From the NCBI RefSeq assembly GCF_000281895.1, contig NZ_CM001558.1, positions 2,546,556 through 2,610,555 of the forward strand: a stretch of DNA of 64,000 bases, given 5' to 3'. Position numbers and translations under genes: made by a program. Below are positions 1 through 9,104 of this stretch, piece by piece; position 1 is the stretch's first letter, and each line of letters starts with the position of its first letter. Source of the DNA: Pseudomonas fluorescens Q2-87 (GTDB lineage Bacteria; Pseudomonadota; Gammaproteobacteria; Pseudomonadales; Pseudomonadaceae). Under the pieces are notes generated by a model. The model saw only the letters and a program-made list of their open reading frames with translations. It ran no database searches and was not told the DNA's origin.

Positions 1-22
1 TAAGAACAACGAGGAGACCGTG

Positions 23-1063
23 ATGAATTATTTGCTTAACACCTGGTACATCGCCGGGTGGGCAGACGAGCTTGCGCAAGAGGCGTTGCTGGGAAGAACC
101 ATTGTCGAGCGACCTGTTGTGTTCTTTCGCGACAGTCAGGGCGTGATCCAGGCGATCGATGACCGCTGCCCACACCGGTTTGCCCCGCTGCACATGGGCA
201 AGGTTGTTGGTGACAGTATCCAGTGCCCCTACCACGGGCTGCGTTTCGATGGCGCCGGCAAATGTACCCATAACCCCCATGGCGAGGGGACCATTCCCAA
301 GGCCGCGTGTGTTCGCGGGTATCCGGTCGTCGAGCGCCATGGGGCGATCTGGGTCTGGCTTGGCGATCCGGCGCTGGCCAGCGATGCGCTGATCCCCGAC
401 TTTTCCTTTTTTGAACAGGCGCCAACCCATGCCAAGGGCAAAGGGTACTTGCCAACCCGTGCGCACTACGAGCTGCTGTCCGACAACATCATGGACCTGA
501 GCCATGTCGATTTCCTGCACCCCGATACGCTGGGCGGCGGGGCGTTGTCGCGGGTGCGCGCCAGTGTCGAGGAGTTGCCCAACGATCGCGTGCGCATCAG
601 TTGGTGGGCGCCTGACGACGTGCCGCCGCCGGCGTTCGGCGCGCACCTTGAAGACTCGACTCGGGCTGACGTCTGGGCCGAAGTTATCTGGCATGCACCG
701 GGCCTGATGCTGCTGGGCAGTGGCGCCACTTCCCCAGGACGCCCCAGGGAGCAGGGGCCGGTGACGTGGAACCTGCACTTGATGACCCCGCAGGACGCGA
801 CGAATACCCATTACTTCTTCGCCAATACGCGCAGTTTCGAGCAGCACAACGAACAGTTGAATGGCTTTGTTCAGAAGATGCTGATCGGCATTTTTTCCGA
901 TGAAGATAAACCCATGGTCGAGGCCCAGCAGCGCCAGATAGGTGAGGTTGAATTGCTTGACCTTAACCCCGTACTGCTTCCCGTCGATGCCGGTGCCGTG
1001 CGCTGCCGCCGGGTATTGCGTCGATTGATCGAGTCCGAGCGGACGAGTGCTGAACCCAAGTAG
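23..1063 (+). CDS. VanA-like Rieske oxygenase, catalytic subunit
   Basis: This 346-residue protein is a terminal oxygenase of the vanillate O-demethylase / dicamba monooxygenase type, which hydroxylates or demethylates an aromatic substrate using electrons from a separate reductase. The Rieske [2Fe-2S] ligands are C49, H51, C68 and H71 (CPHRF and CPYHG). The mononuclear iron site is [11 protein letters not shown], with H161 and H166, plus an Asp in SDEDKPMVEAQ (D293 or D295); the spacing closely matches dicamba monooxygenase. The ATG at 23 was preferred over the GTG at 20 because GAGGAG at 11-16 sits six bases before it. The TAA at 1-3 may end an upstream gene of the same operon. A second Rieske gene and a reductase follow. 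The substrate is unknown. Confidence 0.9.
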   Translation: MNYLLNTWYIAGWADELAQEALLGRTIVERPVVFFRDSQGVIQAIDDRCPHRFAPLHMGKVVGDSIQCPYHGLRFDGAGKCTHNPHGEGTIPKAACVRGYPVVERHGAIWVWLGDPALASDALIPDFSFFEQAPTHAKGKGYLPTRAHYELLSDNIMDLSHVDFLHPDTLGGGALSRVRASVEELPNDRVRISWWAPDDVPPPAFGAHLEDSTRADVWAEVIWHAPGLMLLGSGATSPGRPREQGPVTWNLHLMTPQDATNTHYFFANTRSFEQHNEQLNGFVQKMLIGIFSDEDKPMVEAQQRQIGEVELLDLNPVLLPVDAGAVRCRRVLRRLIESERTSAEPK

Positions 1064-1096
1064 TCGGCAATCCATTGTCCGAAAAGAGGAATTGCG

Positions 1097-1894
1097 ATGA
1101 GTTTTCTACGTAACGTCTGGTATGCGGCCGCATGGGGAAGTGAGGTCAAGGTCGGGGCGCTTTTCCAACGGACCCTGCTGAATGAGCCGGTTGTATTTTT
1201 CCGTGATTCCCATGGCGCTGCTCAAGCCATCGCTGATCGGTGCCCACACCGTTTCGCGCCCCTGGGCATGGGCGTGCTCAAGGGCGATGCCGTGCGCTGC
1301 CCGTACCACGGCTTGGAATTCGATGGCAGCGGCAGCTGTGTCCACTACCCTCACGGCGATGGCGCCATTCCCCGGGCAGCCAAGGTCAAGGCCTATCCCC
1401 TGGTTGAACGCTACAGCCTGCTGTGGATCTGGATGGGCGATATGAGTCTGGCCGATGCCACGCTGATCCCGGACTTCAGTTGCATGGACGGTGATCATTG
1501 GTATGTCGGCAAGCGTTATCTGCACGCCAAGGCCAACTATGTGCTGGAAACCGACAACATCATGGACCTTAGCCATATCGAGTTCCTGCACCCCAGCACG
1601 TTGGGGGGTGATGGCGTCAAAGGTGCGCTGACCAGCGTGCTGGAGGAGGGCAACACTGTCTGGTCCAACCGGCAGACGGTTGCCGAGGGCTTGGCGGAAC
1701 AGCAGGCAACCGCAATCAACCAGCCTTTTCACGATGAAGACCTGCCGATGCTCGAGGCTCAGCAGCGGATGATGGGCGATAAGTCTTTCTGGGACTTGAA
1801 GCCGGTCTTGTTGATCGGCGATGCCGGAGCCATTCGAGCCCGTCGTGTACTCGACCGGCTGATCGCTGCTGAACAACAAGCGAGTGCCCAGTGA
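1097..1894 (+). CDS. Rieske oxygenase paralogue with internal deletion
   Basis: This 265-residue protein is a close paralogue of the gene just upstream. It keeps the Rieske ligands (C49, H51, C68, H71), the iron-binding [11 protein letters not shown] (H160, H165) and the late Asp in [12 protein letters not shown] (D213 or D215). The distance from the second His to that Asp is 50 residues instead of 129, so about 79 residues of the substrate-binding part of the catalytic domain are missing, in frame. Family members are normally about 340-350 residues. It may be a decayed copy, a non-catalytic partner subunit, or a true shortened enzyme. GAGGA lies just upstream of the ATG, and its TGA overlaps the next ATG by one base. 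Family is certain; activity is doubtful. Confidence 0.85.
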   Translation: MSFLRNVWYAAAWGSEVKVGALFQRTLLNEPVVFFRDSHGAAQAIADRCPHRFAPLGMGVLKGDAVRCPYHGLEFDGSGSCVHYPHGDGAIPRAAKVKAYPLVERYSLLWIWMGDMSLADATLIPDFSCMDGDHWYVGKRYLHAKANYVLETDNIMDLSHIEFLHPSTLGGDGVKGALTSVLEEGNTVWSNRQTVAEGLAEQQATAINQPFHDEDLPMLEAQQRMMGDKSFWDLKPVLLIGDAGAIRARRVLDRLIAAEQQASAQ

Positions 1895-2847
1895 TGATCG
1901 ACGTCGTCGTGACCCGCAAGCATCGCGAAGCCGAGGGCATCTGCAGCTTCGAACTGGCCGCCGTCGATGACTCTCCACTGCCGGCCTTCAGTGCCGGCTC
2001 GCATATCGACGTGCACCTGCCCAACGGCCTGGTGCGCCAGTACTCGCTGTGCAATCACCCCGAAGAGCGCCACCGCTACCGGCTGGGCGTGCTGCTCGAC
2101 CCCGTGTCTCGTGGCGGTTCGCAGGCCATGCACGAGCAGGTGCAGGAAGGTAGCCGGCTGCGTATCAGCGAGCCGCGCAACCTGTTCCCGCTGGAGCATG
2201 GGGCGCAGTACAGCGTGTTGTTCGCCGGCGGTATCGGCATCACGCCGATCCTTTGCATGGCCGAGCGCCTGGCCCAGATCGGCGCTGCCTTCGAGCTCCA
2301 TTACTGCGGCCGCTCAACTGAACGGATGGCCTTTGTCGAATACATTCGGCGTTCGACATTTGCCCATCACGTGCAGGTTCACGTGGACGATGGCGAGCAG
2401 GCCCAGCGTCTCGACGCTGCACGGGTGCTATCGGCACCTGCCACCGACCATCACCTGTATGTCTGTGGCCCTAACGGCTTCATGGAACATGTGCTCGGTA
2501 CGGCGCGCGAGCAGGGCTGGGCCGAGGCGCAATTGCACCGTGAATATTTTGCCGCCGCTGCTGTTCCTGCCCATGAGGCGGGTGGTTTCGAGGTGCAGCT
2601 AGCCAGCACCGGGCAGTGCCTGCCAGTGCCCGCCGATCGCAGCGTGGCCCAAGTGCTGCTGGAGGCCGGCATCGATATTCCCTTGTCCTGCGAGCAGGGC
2701 ATCTGCGGCACGTGCCTGACGCGCGTACTGGAGGGGGAGCCGGAGCATCGCGACATGTTCCTGACCGATGCCGAGAGAGCCCGCAATGACCAATTCACCC
2801 CTTGCTGCTCACGAGCCAAAAGCGCGCGACTGGTGCTCGATCTTTGA
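1894..2847 (+). CDS. VanB-like ferredoxin/flavin reductase (PDR family)
   Basis: This is the electron-transfer partner of the Rieske oxygenases, 317 residues from the ATG at 1894. The order is that of phthalate dioxygenase reductases: a flavin-binding domain (RQYSLCN near residue 50), an NAD-binding domain (FAGGIGITP near residue 110; YVCGPNGFM) and a C-terminal plant-type [2Fe-2S] domain ([10 protein letters not shown], last Cys in TPCCSRA). It passes electrons from NAD(P)H to the Rieske centre. The ATG overlaps the TGA of the preceding oxygenase (TGATG), so the two are translationally coupled. A GTG at 1891 would also be in frame. Confidence 0.92.
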   Translation: MIDVVVTRKHREAEGICSFELAAVDDSPLPAFSAGSHIDVHLPNGLVRQYSLCNHPEERHRYRLGVLLDPVSRGGSQAMHEQVQEGSRLRISEPRNLFPLEHGAQYSVLFAGGIGITPILCMAERLAQIGAAFELHYCGRSTERMAFVEYIRRSTFAHHVQVHVDDGEQAQRLDAARVLSAPATDHHLYVCGPNGFMEHVLGTAREQGWAEAQLHREYFAAAAVPAHEAGGFEVQLASTGQCLPVPADRSVAQVLLEAGIDIPLSCEQGICGTCLTRVLEGEPEHRDMFLTDAERARNDQFTPCCSRAKSARLVLDL

Positions 2848-2928
2848 TGACTGCCCACGATCGAGCTCTGTCCGCTGCCGCGCCACTTTTCGCCAAGCCC
2901 CGTTGGCAAACTGATTGAGGAGTCTTAC

Positions 2929-3501
2929 ATGCAACAGCTTCCCGGATTCAAACGCGTGGTCACCGGGCACGATGCCCAAGGCCAGGCGGTGGTCGCCCTC
3001 AGCGGGCCGACGCCCAGTAGTTTTCCGCTCAAATCGGTGCCCGGCACGGTCTTCCATGAGATCTGGAACAGTGCCGCCAGCCCGGCCGTGCTGGATAACG
3101 GCGATGATCCCACGAGCAAGCCGCTGCAATTGAGCCCCGCACCGCTGGGCAGTGTGATCCGCGTGGTGGATATTCCGCCTGACAGTGTGCAGAACCAGGT
3201 CAGTGCCGACGCTGCCGCGGCGGCCTTCGCCGAAATCGGTCAGGCCCATGCAGGTACGGGGCAGGCTGACTCCAAACACAAGCTGATGCACCGCACCGAA
3301 ACCCTCGATTACGGCGTGGTCACGGAAGGTGAGGTCTGGCTGGTATTGGATGGCGAGGAGGTGCATCTCAAGCGCGGTGACATCGTCGTGCAACGAGGCA
3401 CCAATCACGCCTGGAGCAATCGCACCGAACAGATGGCACGCATGTTGTTCGTCCTGCTCGATGGTCGCTTTGCCCCCGAACTGCAAGGAGCACCGGTATG
3501 A
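2929..3501 (+). CDS. Cupin-domain protein of the catabolic operon
   Basis: A 190-residue protein with one cupin barrel in its C-terminal half: HRTETLDYGVVTEGEVWL is a first cupin motif and GDIVVQRGTNHAW is a second with its His. The N-terminal 90 residues are a lead-in common to small cupins of catabolic clusters. It could be a metal-dependent dioxygenase or isomerase, or a binding protein; the sequence does not decide. A GAGGAG ribosome site precedes the ATG, and the ATG of the next gene overlaps its stop by four bases. Confidence 0.8.
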   Translation: MQQLPGFKRVVTGHDAQGQAVVALSGPTPSSFPLKSVPGTVFHEIWNSAASPAVLDNGDDPTSKPLQLSPAPLGSVIRVVDIPPDSVQNQVSADAAAAAFAEIGQAHAGTGQADSKHKLMHRTETLDYGVVTEGEVWLVLDGEEVHLKRGDIVVQRGTNHAWSNRTEQMARMLFVLLDGRFAPELQGAPV

Positions 3502-4490
3502 AGCTGAGCACCCTGAAGAATCACAGCCGCGACGGCCGCTTACTGCTGGTATCGCGCGACCTGGCCTGGGCGGTGGACGCCAGCGACATCGCTGCAACGC
3601 TGCAGCAGGCCGTCGATCATTGGCCAAGCGTCGAGAGCGCTTTGCGCGCCCGCTATGACGCCTTGAACGAGGGGGCATTGGCAAGTGCCTTTGCCTTCGA
3701 TCCGCAGCAGGCCGCGGCGCCGTTACCGCGTGCCTGGCAGTGGCTGGATGCCTCGTCGTTCCTCAGCCACGGGGAGCGGATGCAGAAGGCTTTTGCGCTT
3801 GATCCCATCGAAGGTGTCGAACACACACCGCTGATGTATCAAGGCTGTGGCGACGATTTCCTGGGGCCCCACGATGACATCGTGCTGCCCAGCGAAGCCC
3901 ATGGCATCGACTTCGAAGGTGAGTACGCGGTACTGGTCGATGACGTACCCATGGGGTGTTCGGCAGAAGAGGCCGCAGGCCATATCCGGCTCATCCTGCA
4001 AGTCAACGATGTGAGCCTGCGAGCGCTGGCGCCCCGTGAAATGAAGACCGGTTTTGGTTTTATCCAGGCCAAATCCTCATCGAGCTTTGCCCCGGTGGCG
4101 ATTACGCCCGACGAGTTGGGCGAGGCCTGGCGCGACGGGCGTGTGCATCTGCCGCTGCGAGTCGAGTGGAACGGCCAGTGGTTTGGTCACGCCAACGGCG
4201 GCGCCATGCATTTCGGTTTTCCTCAGTTGATTGCCCATGCCGCACTCACCCGGCGCCTCAGGGCAGGCTGTCTGATCGGTTCCGGTACCGTTTCCAATGC
4301 CGACCTCAGCGTGGGCGCTGCCTGTATCGCCGAACGGCGTGCCGTGGAAATGATCGAGCACGGCGCACCACAAACGCCGTTCATGCACTTCGGTGATCGT
4401 GTGCGCATGGAAGTCTTCGATCAGCAAGGGCAGTCGGTATTCGGAGCGATAGACCAAAGGGTCGTGAGGGGAGACCTGCCATGCGCGTAA
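3498..4490 (+). CDS. Fumarylacetoacetate hydrolase family protein
   Basis: This 330-residue protein belongs to the FAH family, which cleaves C-C bonds of 1,3-diketo acids, hydrates dienoates or decarboxylates oxo acids using a divalent metal. The conserved central segment is IDFEGEYAVLVDD, where the metal-binding acidic residues lie, followed by LQVNDVSLRALAPREM and GFGFIQAKSSSSFAP, the usual ND.S.R and K-S signature. The C-terminal GSGTVSNAD resembles the family's GSGT loop. It overlaps the cupin gene (ATGA) and the next gene (10 bases). In this context it probably acts on a ring-cleavage product, by inference only. Confidence 0.85.
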   Translation: MKLSTLKNHSRDGRLLLVSRDLAWAVDASDIAATLQQAVDHWPSVESALRARYDALNEGALASAFAFDPQQAAAPLPRAWQWLDASSFLSHGERMQKAFALDPIEGVEHTPLMYQGCGDDFLGPHDDIVLPSEAHGIDFEGEYAVLVDDVPMGCSAEEAAGHIRLILQVNDVSLRALAPREMKTGFGFIQAKSSSSFAPVAITPDELGEAWRDGRVHLPLRVEWNGQWFGHANGGAMHFGFPQLIAHAALTRRLRAGCLIGSGTVSNADLSVGAACIAERRAVEMIEHGAPQTPFMHFGDRVRMEVFDQQGQSVFGAIDQRVVRGDLPCA

Positions 4491-5488
4491 TGATTACCGG
4501 GGCCAATGGATTTGTCGGACGGGCCCTGGTGAAGCGATTGCTCGAATCCAATCAATTGCACGGCCGGTCGATCAGCGCGTTGATCTTGCTGGACAAAGAG
4601 TTGGTGGGCTTTGCTGAGGACAAGCGTCTGCGCCGGCATTGCGGCAGTGTGACCGACGCTGCGTTGTTGCGTCGTGCGCTGGCCGATGGCATCGACGTGG
4701 TGTTCCACTTGGTCAGTATTCCCGGTGGCGCAGCCGAGCAGCACTATGCCCTGGGCTATCGGGTCAATCTGCTGGCGAGCTTGGAGTTGCTTGACCAGTT
4801 GCGCGAGCAGCCTGGCGCGCCAGTGCTGGTGTACGCCAGCAGCGTGGCGGTGTACGGCGGCGACCTGCCGGAACGTATCGATGAGCGCACTGCACCGCGC
4901 CCGCAATTGAGTTACGGCGCGCACAAGCTAATGGTAGAGACGGCGCTCAATGACCTGGCCCGACGGGGCGAGGTGGACGGCCGTGCGGTGCGCCTGCCAG
5001 GCATTGTCGCCCGTCCACGGGAACCCAACGGGCTGCGTTCGGCGTTCATGAGCGATCTGCTGCACGCCTTCGCCGAAGGCGAGCCGTATTGCTGTCCGGT
5101 TTCGCCCCAGGCGCAGGCTTGGTGGATGTCCGTGAAGTGTTGCGTAGATAACCTGCTGCGGGCCGCCGAGCTGCGGGCAGACGAACTCGGTGAATCACGC
5201 GTCTGGCAGTTGCCGTTGCTGCACCTGTCCATCGCCCAGGTCATTGATGCCCTGGGCACTGCCTACGGCCAGGAACGCCGCGCGCTGATCAGTTTCGCAC
5301 CGGATGCTGCACTGCAAGCGTTGTTCGGCCAGTTTCCCGCAATGAAAACTCCCCAGGCCCGGGCCCTTGGCTTTCGTCATGACGGCTCCGCCGGCGCCTT
5401 GATCCGCAACAGTTTGAATGCCGCTGCCCCGGCGCGCCGAGCGCGTGGGCGTGCCAAAACCGGAGTGACCGAAAATGCAATCGACTAA
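4481..5488 (+). CDS. NAD-dependent epimerase/dehydratase, DenD-like SDR
   Basis: An extended short-chain dehydrogenase of 335 residues. It begins with the Rossmann motif MITGANGFVGRAL and has the catalytic Y-x3-K in SYGAHK, preceded by the YASSVAVYG serine segment. Its overall pattern (VFHLVSIPGGAAEQ; RLPGIVARP) resembles D-erythronate dehydrogenase DenD and related hydroxy-acid dehydrogenases rather than sugar-nucleotide epimerases. It overlaps both neighbours and so belongs to the same transcript. The likely step is oxidation of a hydroxy intermediate. Confidence 0.8.
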   Translation: MRVMITGANGFVGRALVKRLLESNQLHGRSISALILLDKELVGFAEDKRLRRHCGSVTDAALLRRALADGIDVVFHLVSIPGGAAEQHYALGYRVNLLASLELLDQLREQPGAPVLVYASSVAVYGGDLPERIDERTAPRPQLSYGAHKLMVETALNDLARRGEVDGRAVRLPGIVARPREPNGLRSAFMSDLLHAFAEGEPYCCPVSPQAQAWWMSVKCCVDNLLRAAELRADELGESRVWQLPLLHLSIAQVIDALGTAYGQERRALISFAPDAALQALFGQFPAMKTPQARALGFRHDGSAGALIRNSLNAAAPARRARGRAKTGVTENAID

Positions 5489-6260
5489 ACGCCGTCTGGT
5501 GGACCTCTCCGTTACCCTGGACAACAACCCCTACACCGATCCGCCGCCGTTGTTGCCGAAGATCGACTACATGGACCATCAACAAGGTTGGCCGGAGATG
5601 GCCGCGATGTTTCCCGGGCTGTCCAAGGCGCAACTGCCTGGCGATGAGTCCTGGGCCGCTGAACGCCTGCAAATCACCACTCACAGCGGCACGCACATGG
5701 ATGCGCCCTGGCATTACGCTTCGACCACTGACGGCGGCAAGCCGGCTTTTGGCATCGACGAACTGCCGCTGGACTGGTGCCTGCAACCTGGCGTGAAACT
5801 GGACTTTCGTCACCTGCCGGACGGCCATGTGGTCAGCGCCGTCGAGGTGCAAGCCGAGCTGGCGCGCATCGGCCATGACTTGCAGCCGTTGGACATTGTC
5901 CTGGTCAACACCCGCGCCGGAGCCTTGTTCGGTCAGCCGGGCTATCTGGATGCCGGAGTGGGCATGGGGCGTGAGGCCACTTTGTACTTGCTGGAGCGCG
6001 GTGTGCGTGTGGTCGGCACCGACGCCTGGAGTTGGGATGCACCATTCAAGTACACGCGCGAACGCTTCGCGGCCACGGGCGACGCCTCGATCATCTGGGA
6101 AGGGCACAAGGCCGGGCGCGACATCGGCTACGGCCAGATGGAGAAACTGGCCAATCTGGAGTGCTTGCCGGCCCATGGCTTCCAGGTGTCCTGCTTCCCC
6201 TACAAGATCAGGCACGCCTCGGCCGGCTTCGTCCGCGCTGTAGCGATTTTCCAGGAATGA
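5475..6260 (+). CDS. Cyclase family metal-dependent hydrolase
   Basis: A 261-residue member of the cyclase / kynurenine formamidase-like family. The metal-binding signature HSGTHMDAPWHY is intact near residue 75, with DIVLVNT and GTDAWSWD further on. Family members hydrolyse amides or lactones (kynurenine formamidase, isatin hydrolase) or act in polyketide cyclisation. It starts inside the end of the upstream dehydrogenase gene, and its TGA overlaps the ATG of the GntR gene. The reaction in this pathway is unknown; a lactonase or amidohydrolase step is plausible. Confidence 0.85.
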   Translation: MQSTKRRLVDLSVTLDNNPYTDPPPLLPKIDYMDHQQGWPEMAAMFPGLSKAQLPGDESWAAERLQITTHSGTHMDAPWHYASTTDGGKPAFGIDELPLDWCLQPGVKLDFRHLPDGHVVSAVEVQAELARIGHDLQPLDIVLVNTRAGALFGQPGYLDAGVGMGREATLYLLERGVRVVGTDAWSWDAPFKYTRERFAATGDASIIWEGHKAGRDIGYGQMEKLANLECLPAHGFQVSCFPYKIRHASAGFVRAVAIFQE

Positions 6261-6991
6261 GCGGGCCCGCGGACGGTGCAAAGAAACGTGGCAGCCTTTC
6301 CCAGGGGCTTGAGACCGTGCTGTCGGCGCACATTCTTGAGGGGCGGCTGCGGGGCGGTGAACAGTTGCCCACCGAGACGGCCCTCATGCTTGAGCATGGG
6401 GTCAGCAGAACGGTGGTGCGCGAGGCCATGTCGCGTCTGCAAGCCGCTGGAATGGTTGAGACACGCCATGGCATCGGGACGTTTGTACGCGGTAGCGCGC
6501 TGTCGCTGGAAACCTTTATCGACCCGGCCACGATTGGCATCATCGTCGATTCGTTGGCGATCATGGAGTTTCGCATCGGTCTGGAGGTAGAAGCCGCCGC
6601 ACTCGCTGCCCAGCGACGCACCCCCGTTCAGCTGGATGAATTGCGAGTTCTACTCGATCAGCTCGGGCAGCGTGACGTCAGCGTGAGTGAGCGGGCAGCG
6701 TTGGATTTCCAGTTCCATTTGAGCGTCGCCCAGGCGACAGGCAATCCGTACCTCGCCAATACACTTCGCAACCTTGGCGTCGTCATCATTCCGCGCAGCC
6801 GCCTGGATTCTGCGCGTCTTTTTCATGACGAACCTTTGCACTACGAACAGCGCGTGCAAAGCGAGCATGAGCAGATTTACCAGGCCATCCTGAATCAGGA
6901 CCCGGAGTGGGCGCGCGCTGCCATGCGCTTGCACCTGAGTGATAGTCGCGAGCACCTGCATCAGGTTCATGAAGAGCTGGAAGGAGGGTAG
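6257..6991 (+). CDS. GntR family (FadR/FCD) transcriptional regulator
   Basis: A 244-residue regulator. The N-terminal winged helix runs over about residues 10-75 (GEQLPTETALM..VSRTVVREAM..GMVETRHGIGTFV). The C-terminal all-helical FCD ligand domain carries the usual acidic/His metal pocket (FQFHLSVAQATGN and the late HEQIYQAI). The start was chosen at the ATGA overlap with the cyclase gene, which makes the regulator the last cistron of the operon. Such regulators usually repress their own cluster and respond to a pathway acid. The reading frame stays open upstream, but that part antisense-overlaps the cyclase gene and is not coding. Confidence 0.9.
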   Translation: MSGPADGAKKRGSLSQGLETVLSAHILEGRLRGGEQLPTETALMLEHGVSRTVVREAMSRLQAAGMVETRHGIGTFVRGSALSLETFIDPATIGIIVDSLAIMEFRIGLEVEAAALAAQRRTPVQLDELRVLLDQLGQRDVSVSERAALDFQFHLSVAQATGNPYLANTLRNLGVVIIPRSRLDSARLFHDEPLHYEQRVQSEHEQIYQAILNQDPEWARAAMRLHLSDSREHLHQVHEELEGG

Positions 6992-7040
6992 GCATGGCGA
7001 GCACGAGCTGCACCGCAACAAGAACCTGCGAGGGGCTCAT

Positions 7041-7967
7041 ATGCTCGATCCCATAGCGCAGCCTGCGGCCACTGCTTTGACAATTGTCGATCCCCGTTGG
7101 GCGTTGTTCGTCCAGGTGGCGGCGGCGGGCAGTCTCAGTAAGGCGGCAGTACTGCTGGATATGCCTCAGTCCATGGTAAGCAGAGGCATCGCCCAGCTCG
7201 AAACCCAATGCGGCGAGCGTCTGTTCCATCGCACCGGGCGAGGGGTGGTCCTGACTGAGTTCGGGGAGCAACTGCTGCCTTGCGTATCGGGTCTTCTCGC
7301 GGACGCCGAGGGCCTTGCCGACGATATTCGCAACCGGCGTGGAAAACCGGTGGGCGAAGTCGTCGTCGGCATGCTGCCTTCTGCGGTACGTCGGTATGCC
7401 GGTACACTTTTTGCGGCCGTGCAAGCCCAGATGCCGGGGGTGCGATTGCATCTGATTGAAGGTGCGAGTGCTCAGCTCGAAGAGCAGTTGCACGATGGTC
7501 GTCTCGACATGGCCTTGGTGTTGCGCGAGAACGAAGCCAGCATTGGCGAGGCGTATCTGCTGGCCAGGCTGCCGCTGCATTTGGTAGGGCCTGTCACCGA
7601 TCCAGTCTTCGATCATCCAGATATCCCATTGAAGCAGTTATCCGGATTGCCGCTGGTGGTGCCAGGGCGCCCCCATCTGCTCAGAGCCAGGCTCGATCAC
7701 CTGGCGAACGAGCATGGCGTGGAGCTGTGCGTCGCCGTGGAAGCCGACTCTGTCCAGCTCCAGTACGAAGTCGTGGCGGCGGGTGGGGGCTATGCGATTG
7801 CCTCGGTGCTGCCGGGCTCGCTGGATAACCGACTGATGTCGTCGCGTATCGTCGCGCCCGTTCTTGAGCGCTTTGTCGTGCTCGCCGAGTCTCCCCGCCG
7901 TCCGGTCACTCGTGCCTCCCGTGAGGTTCGGCGGTTGATCTGCAACCTGGCCATGCCATCGATTTGA
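7041..7967 (+). CDS. LysR family transcriptional regulator
   Basis: A 308-residue LysR regulator. The helix-turn-helix is near residues 20-65 (AAAGSLSKAAVLLDMPQSMVS..LETQCGERLFHRTGRG), followed by the substrate-binding-protein-like effector domain (GEVVVGMLPSAV..). The start ATG at 7041 follows GCGAGGGG. It lies 50 bases after the GntR stop and 99 bases before the next gene, so it may read through with the operon. It probably controls one of the two flanking enzyme sets. Confidence 0.9.
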   Translation: MLDPIAQPAATALTIVDPRWALFVQVAAAGSLSKAAVLLDMPQSMVSRGIAQLETQCGERLFHRTGRGVVLTEFGEQLLPCVSGLLADAEGLADDIRNRRGKPVGEVVVGMLPSAVRRYAGTLFAAVQAQMPGVRLHLIEGASAQLEEQLHDGRLDMALVLRENEASIGEAYLLARLPLHLVGPVTDPVFDHPDIPLKQLSGLPLVVPGRPHLLRARLDHLANEHGVELCVAVEADSVQLQYEVVAAGGGYAIASVLPGSLDNRLMSSRIVAPVLERFVVLAESPRRPVTRASREVRRLICNLAMPSI

Positions 7968-8066
7968 GCGATAGCTGCTTTCGATGCCGAGCAGTATTCG
8001 GCGTGATGTGCGCCTCGTAGGGTGTCAGTCAATCAATGGCTGATACCCGATGGCGAGGTTAGCGAT

Positions 8067-9077
8067 ATGCATGATTCTCCAGTGTCTCCAGTAACTGCCC
8101 CCACGCTCTTTCTCAGCGACGCCGATGTTGCCTCGCTCTCTGACTGGAGCTCCGCCGTTGCTGCGCTCGCGCAGGCGTATGGCTGCCCCGTATCCGATGC
8201 CATGGTGCCGCCTCGGTCCATGGCCCGGGGCGAGGGGATCTGGCTGCGCAGTTTGACGGCTGTCCCTCCGGCGGGTGGCCACATGGGCTGCAAATTGATC
8301 GCGGCCTCCATGCGCGCCCGTTGTGCCAGCTATCTGATCGCCTTGTTCAATCAGAAAACCATGGCCCTCAGTGCGTTGATCGACGGCAACCGGGTCACCG
8401 GATTGCGTACGGCTGCAACCGCCGCCCTGGCGGTGGATCTGCTGGCGCCTAAGCGGGCGCTGCGGGTTGGCGTGATCGGTGCGGGGTTCGAAGCGCGTGG
8501 CGCGCTTGACTGCCTCAAGGCTGTGCGGGACGTGGTCCAGGTGCGGGTGTTCAGTCCGACGCCCGCGAGCCGCGAGCGCTTCGCCGAAAGTTTCAGGCCT
8601 GCCCTGGATATCCAGGCGGTCAGCAGTGCGCAAGAGGCGGTGCAGGATTGCGATGTAGTGATTTGTGCCGCGCGCAGTCGTGACGAATCTCCTGTGTTGC
8701 TGGGGGAGTGGCTGCCTGCGGGCGCTACGGTGGTGTCGTTGGGCTCCACCTTGCCCGAGCAACGGGAGGTCGACCCGACCACGATGGATCGAGCGGTTTG
8801 CATCGTCGCCGATATGCCGCAAGAAGTGCTCCACGATACCGGTGACGCCATTGCTGCGATCAGCGCTGGTGTGTATGTCGCCGACAAATTGGTCGCACTG
8901 GCGGACCTGGTCGCGGGCCGTGTCTCGCCGCGTCAAAACGCAAGCGACATCGTCCTCTACAAATCGGTGGGCTCGGCGCTGCAGGACGTCGTCATTGCCC
9001 AAGCGCTGTACGAGCGCGCCAAGCGACAAGGCCTCGGTATCGAGCTGCCCGCCAGCATCGTTCCTGTCTCGAAATAA
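8067..9077 (+). CDS. Ornithine cyclodeaminase / mu-crystallin family protein
   Basis: A 336-residue member of the OCD/mu-crystallin family, NAD(P)-binding enzymes that act as amino-acid cyclodeaminases, imine or ketimine reductases, or alanine dehydrogenases. The substrate-domain signatures are MGCKLIAASM (Lys) and VTGLRTAATAALA (Arg), and the Rossmann motif is GVIGAGFEARGAL near residue 140. The ATG at 8067 follows a GAGG at 8055-8058; an in-frame GTG at 8022 lacks a ribosome site. It sits directly before the aldolase and aldehyde dehydrogenase genes, which hints at a nitrogen-containing intermediate. Confidence 0.88.
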   Translation: MHDSPVSPVTAPTLFLSDADVASLSDWSSAVAALAQAYGCPVSDAMVPPRSMARGEGIWLRSLTAVPPAGGHMGCKLIAASMRARCASYLIALFNQKTMALSALIDGNRVTGLRTAATAALAVDLLAPKRALRVGVIGAGFEARGALDCLKAVRDVVQVRVFSPTPASRERFAESFRPALDIQAVSSAQEAVQDCDVVICAARSRDESPVLLGEWLPAGATVVSLGSTLPEQREVDPTTMDRAVCIVADMPQEVLHDTGDAIAAISAGVYVADKLVALADLVAGRVSPRQNASDIVLYKSVGSALQDVVIAQALYERAKRQGLGIELPASIVPVSK

Positions 9078-9104
9078 ACCCTCCACTGTTCGAAGGAAAT
9101 CATC

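Noticed and set aside
6032..6256. In-frame extension of the GntR regulator into the cyclase gene
   Set aside because: The extension is Arg/Gly-rich noise; the ATGA overlap at 6257 is the natural start.
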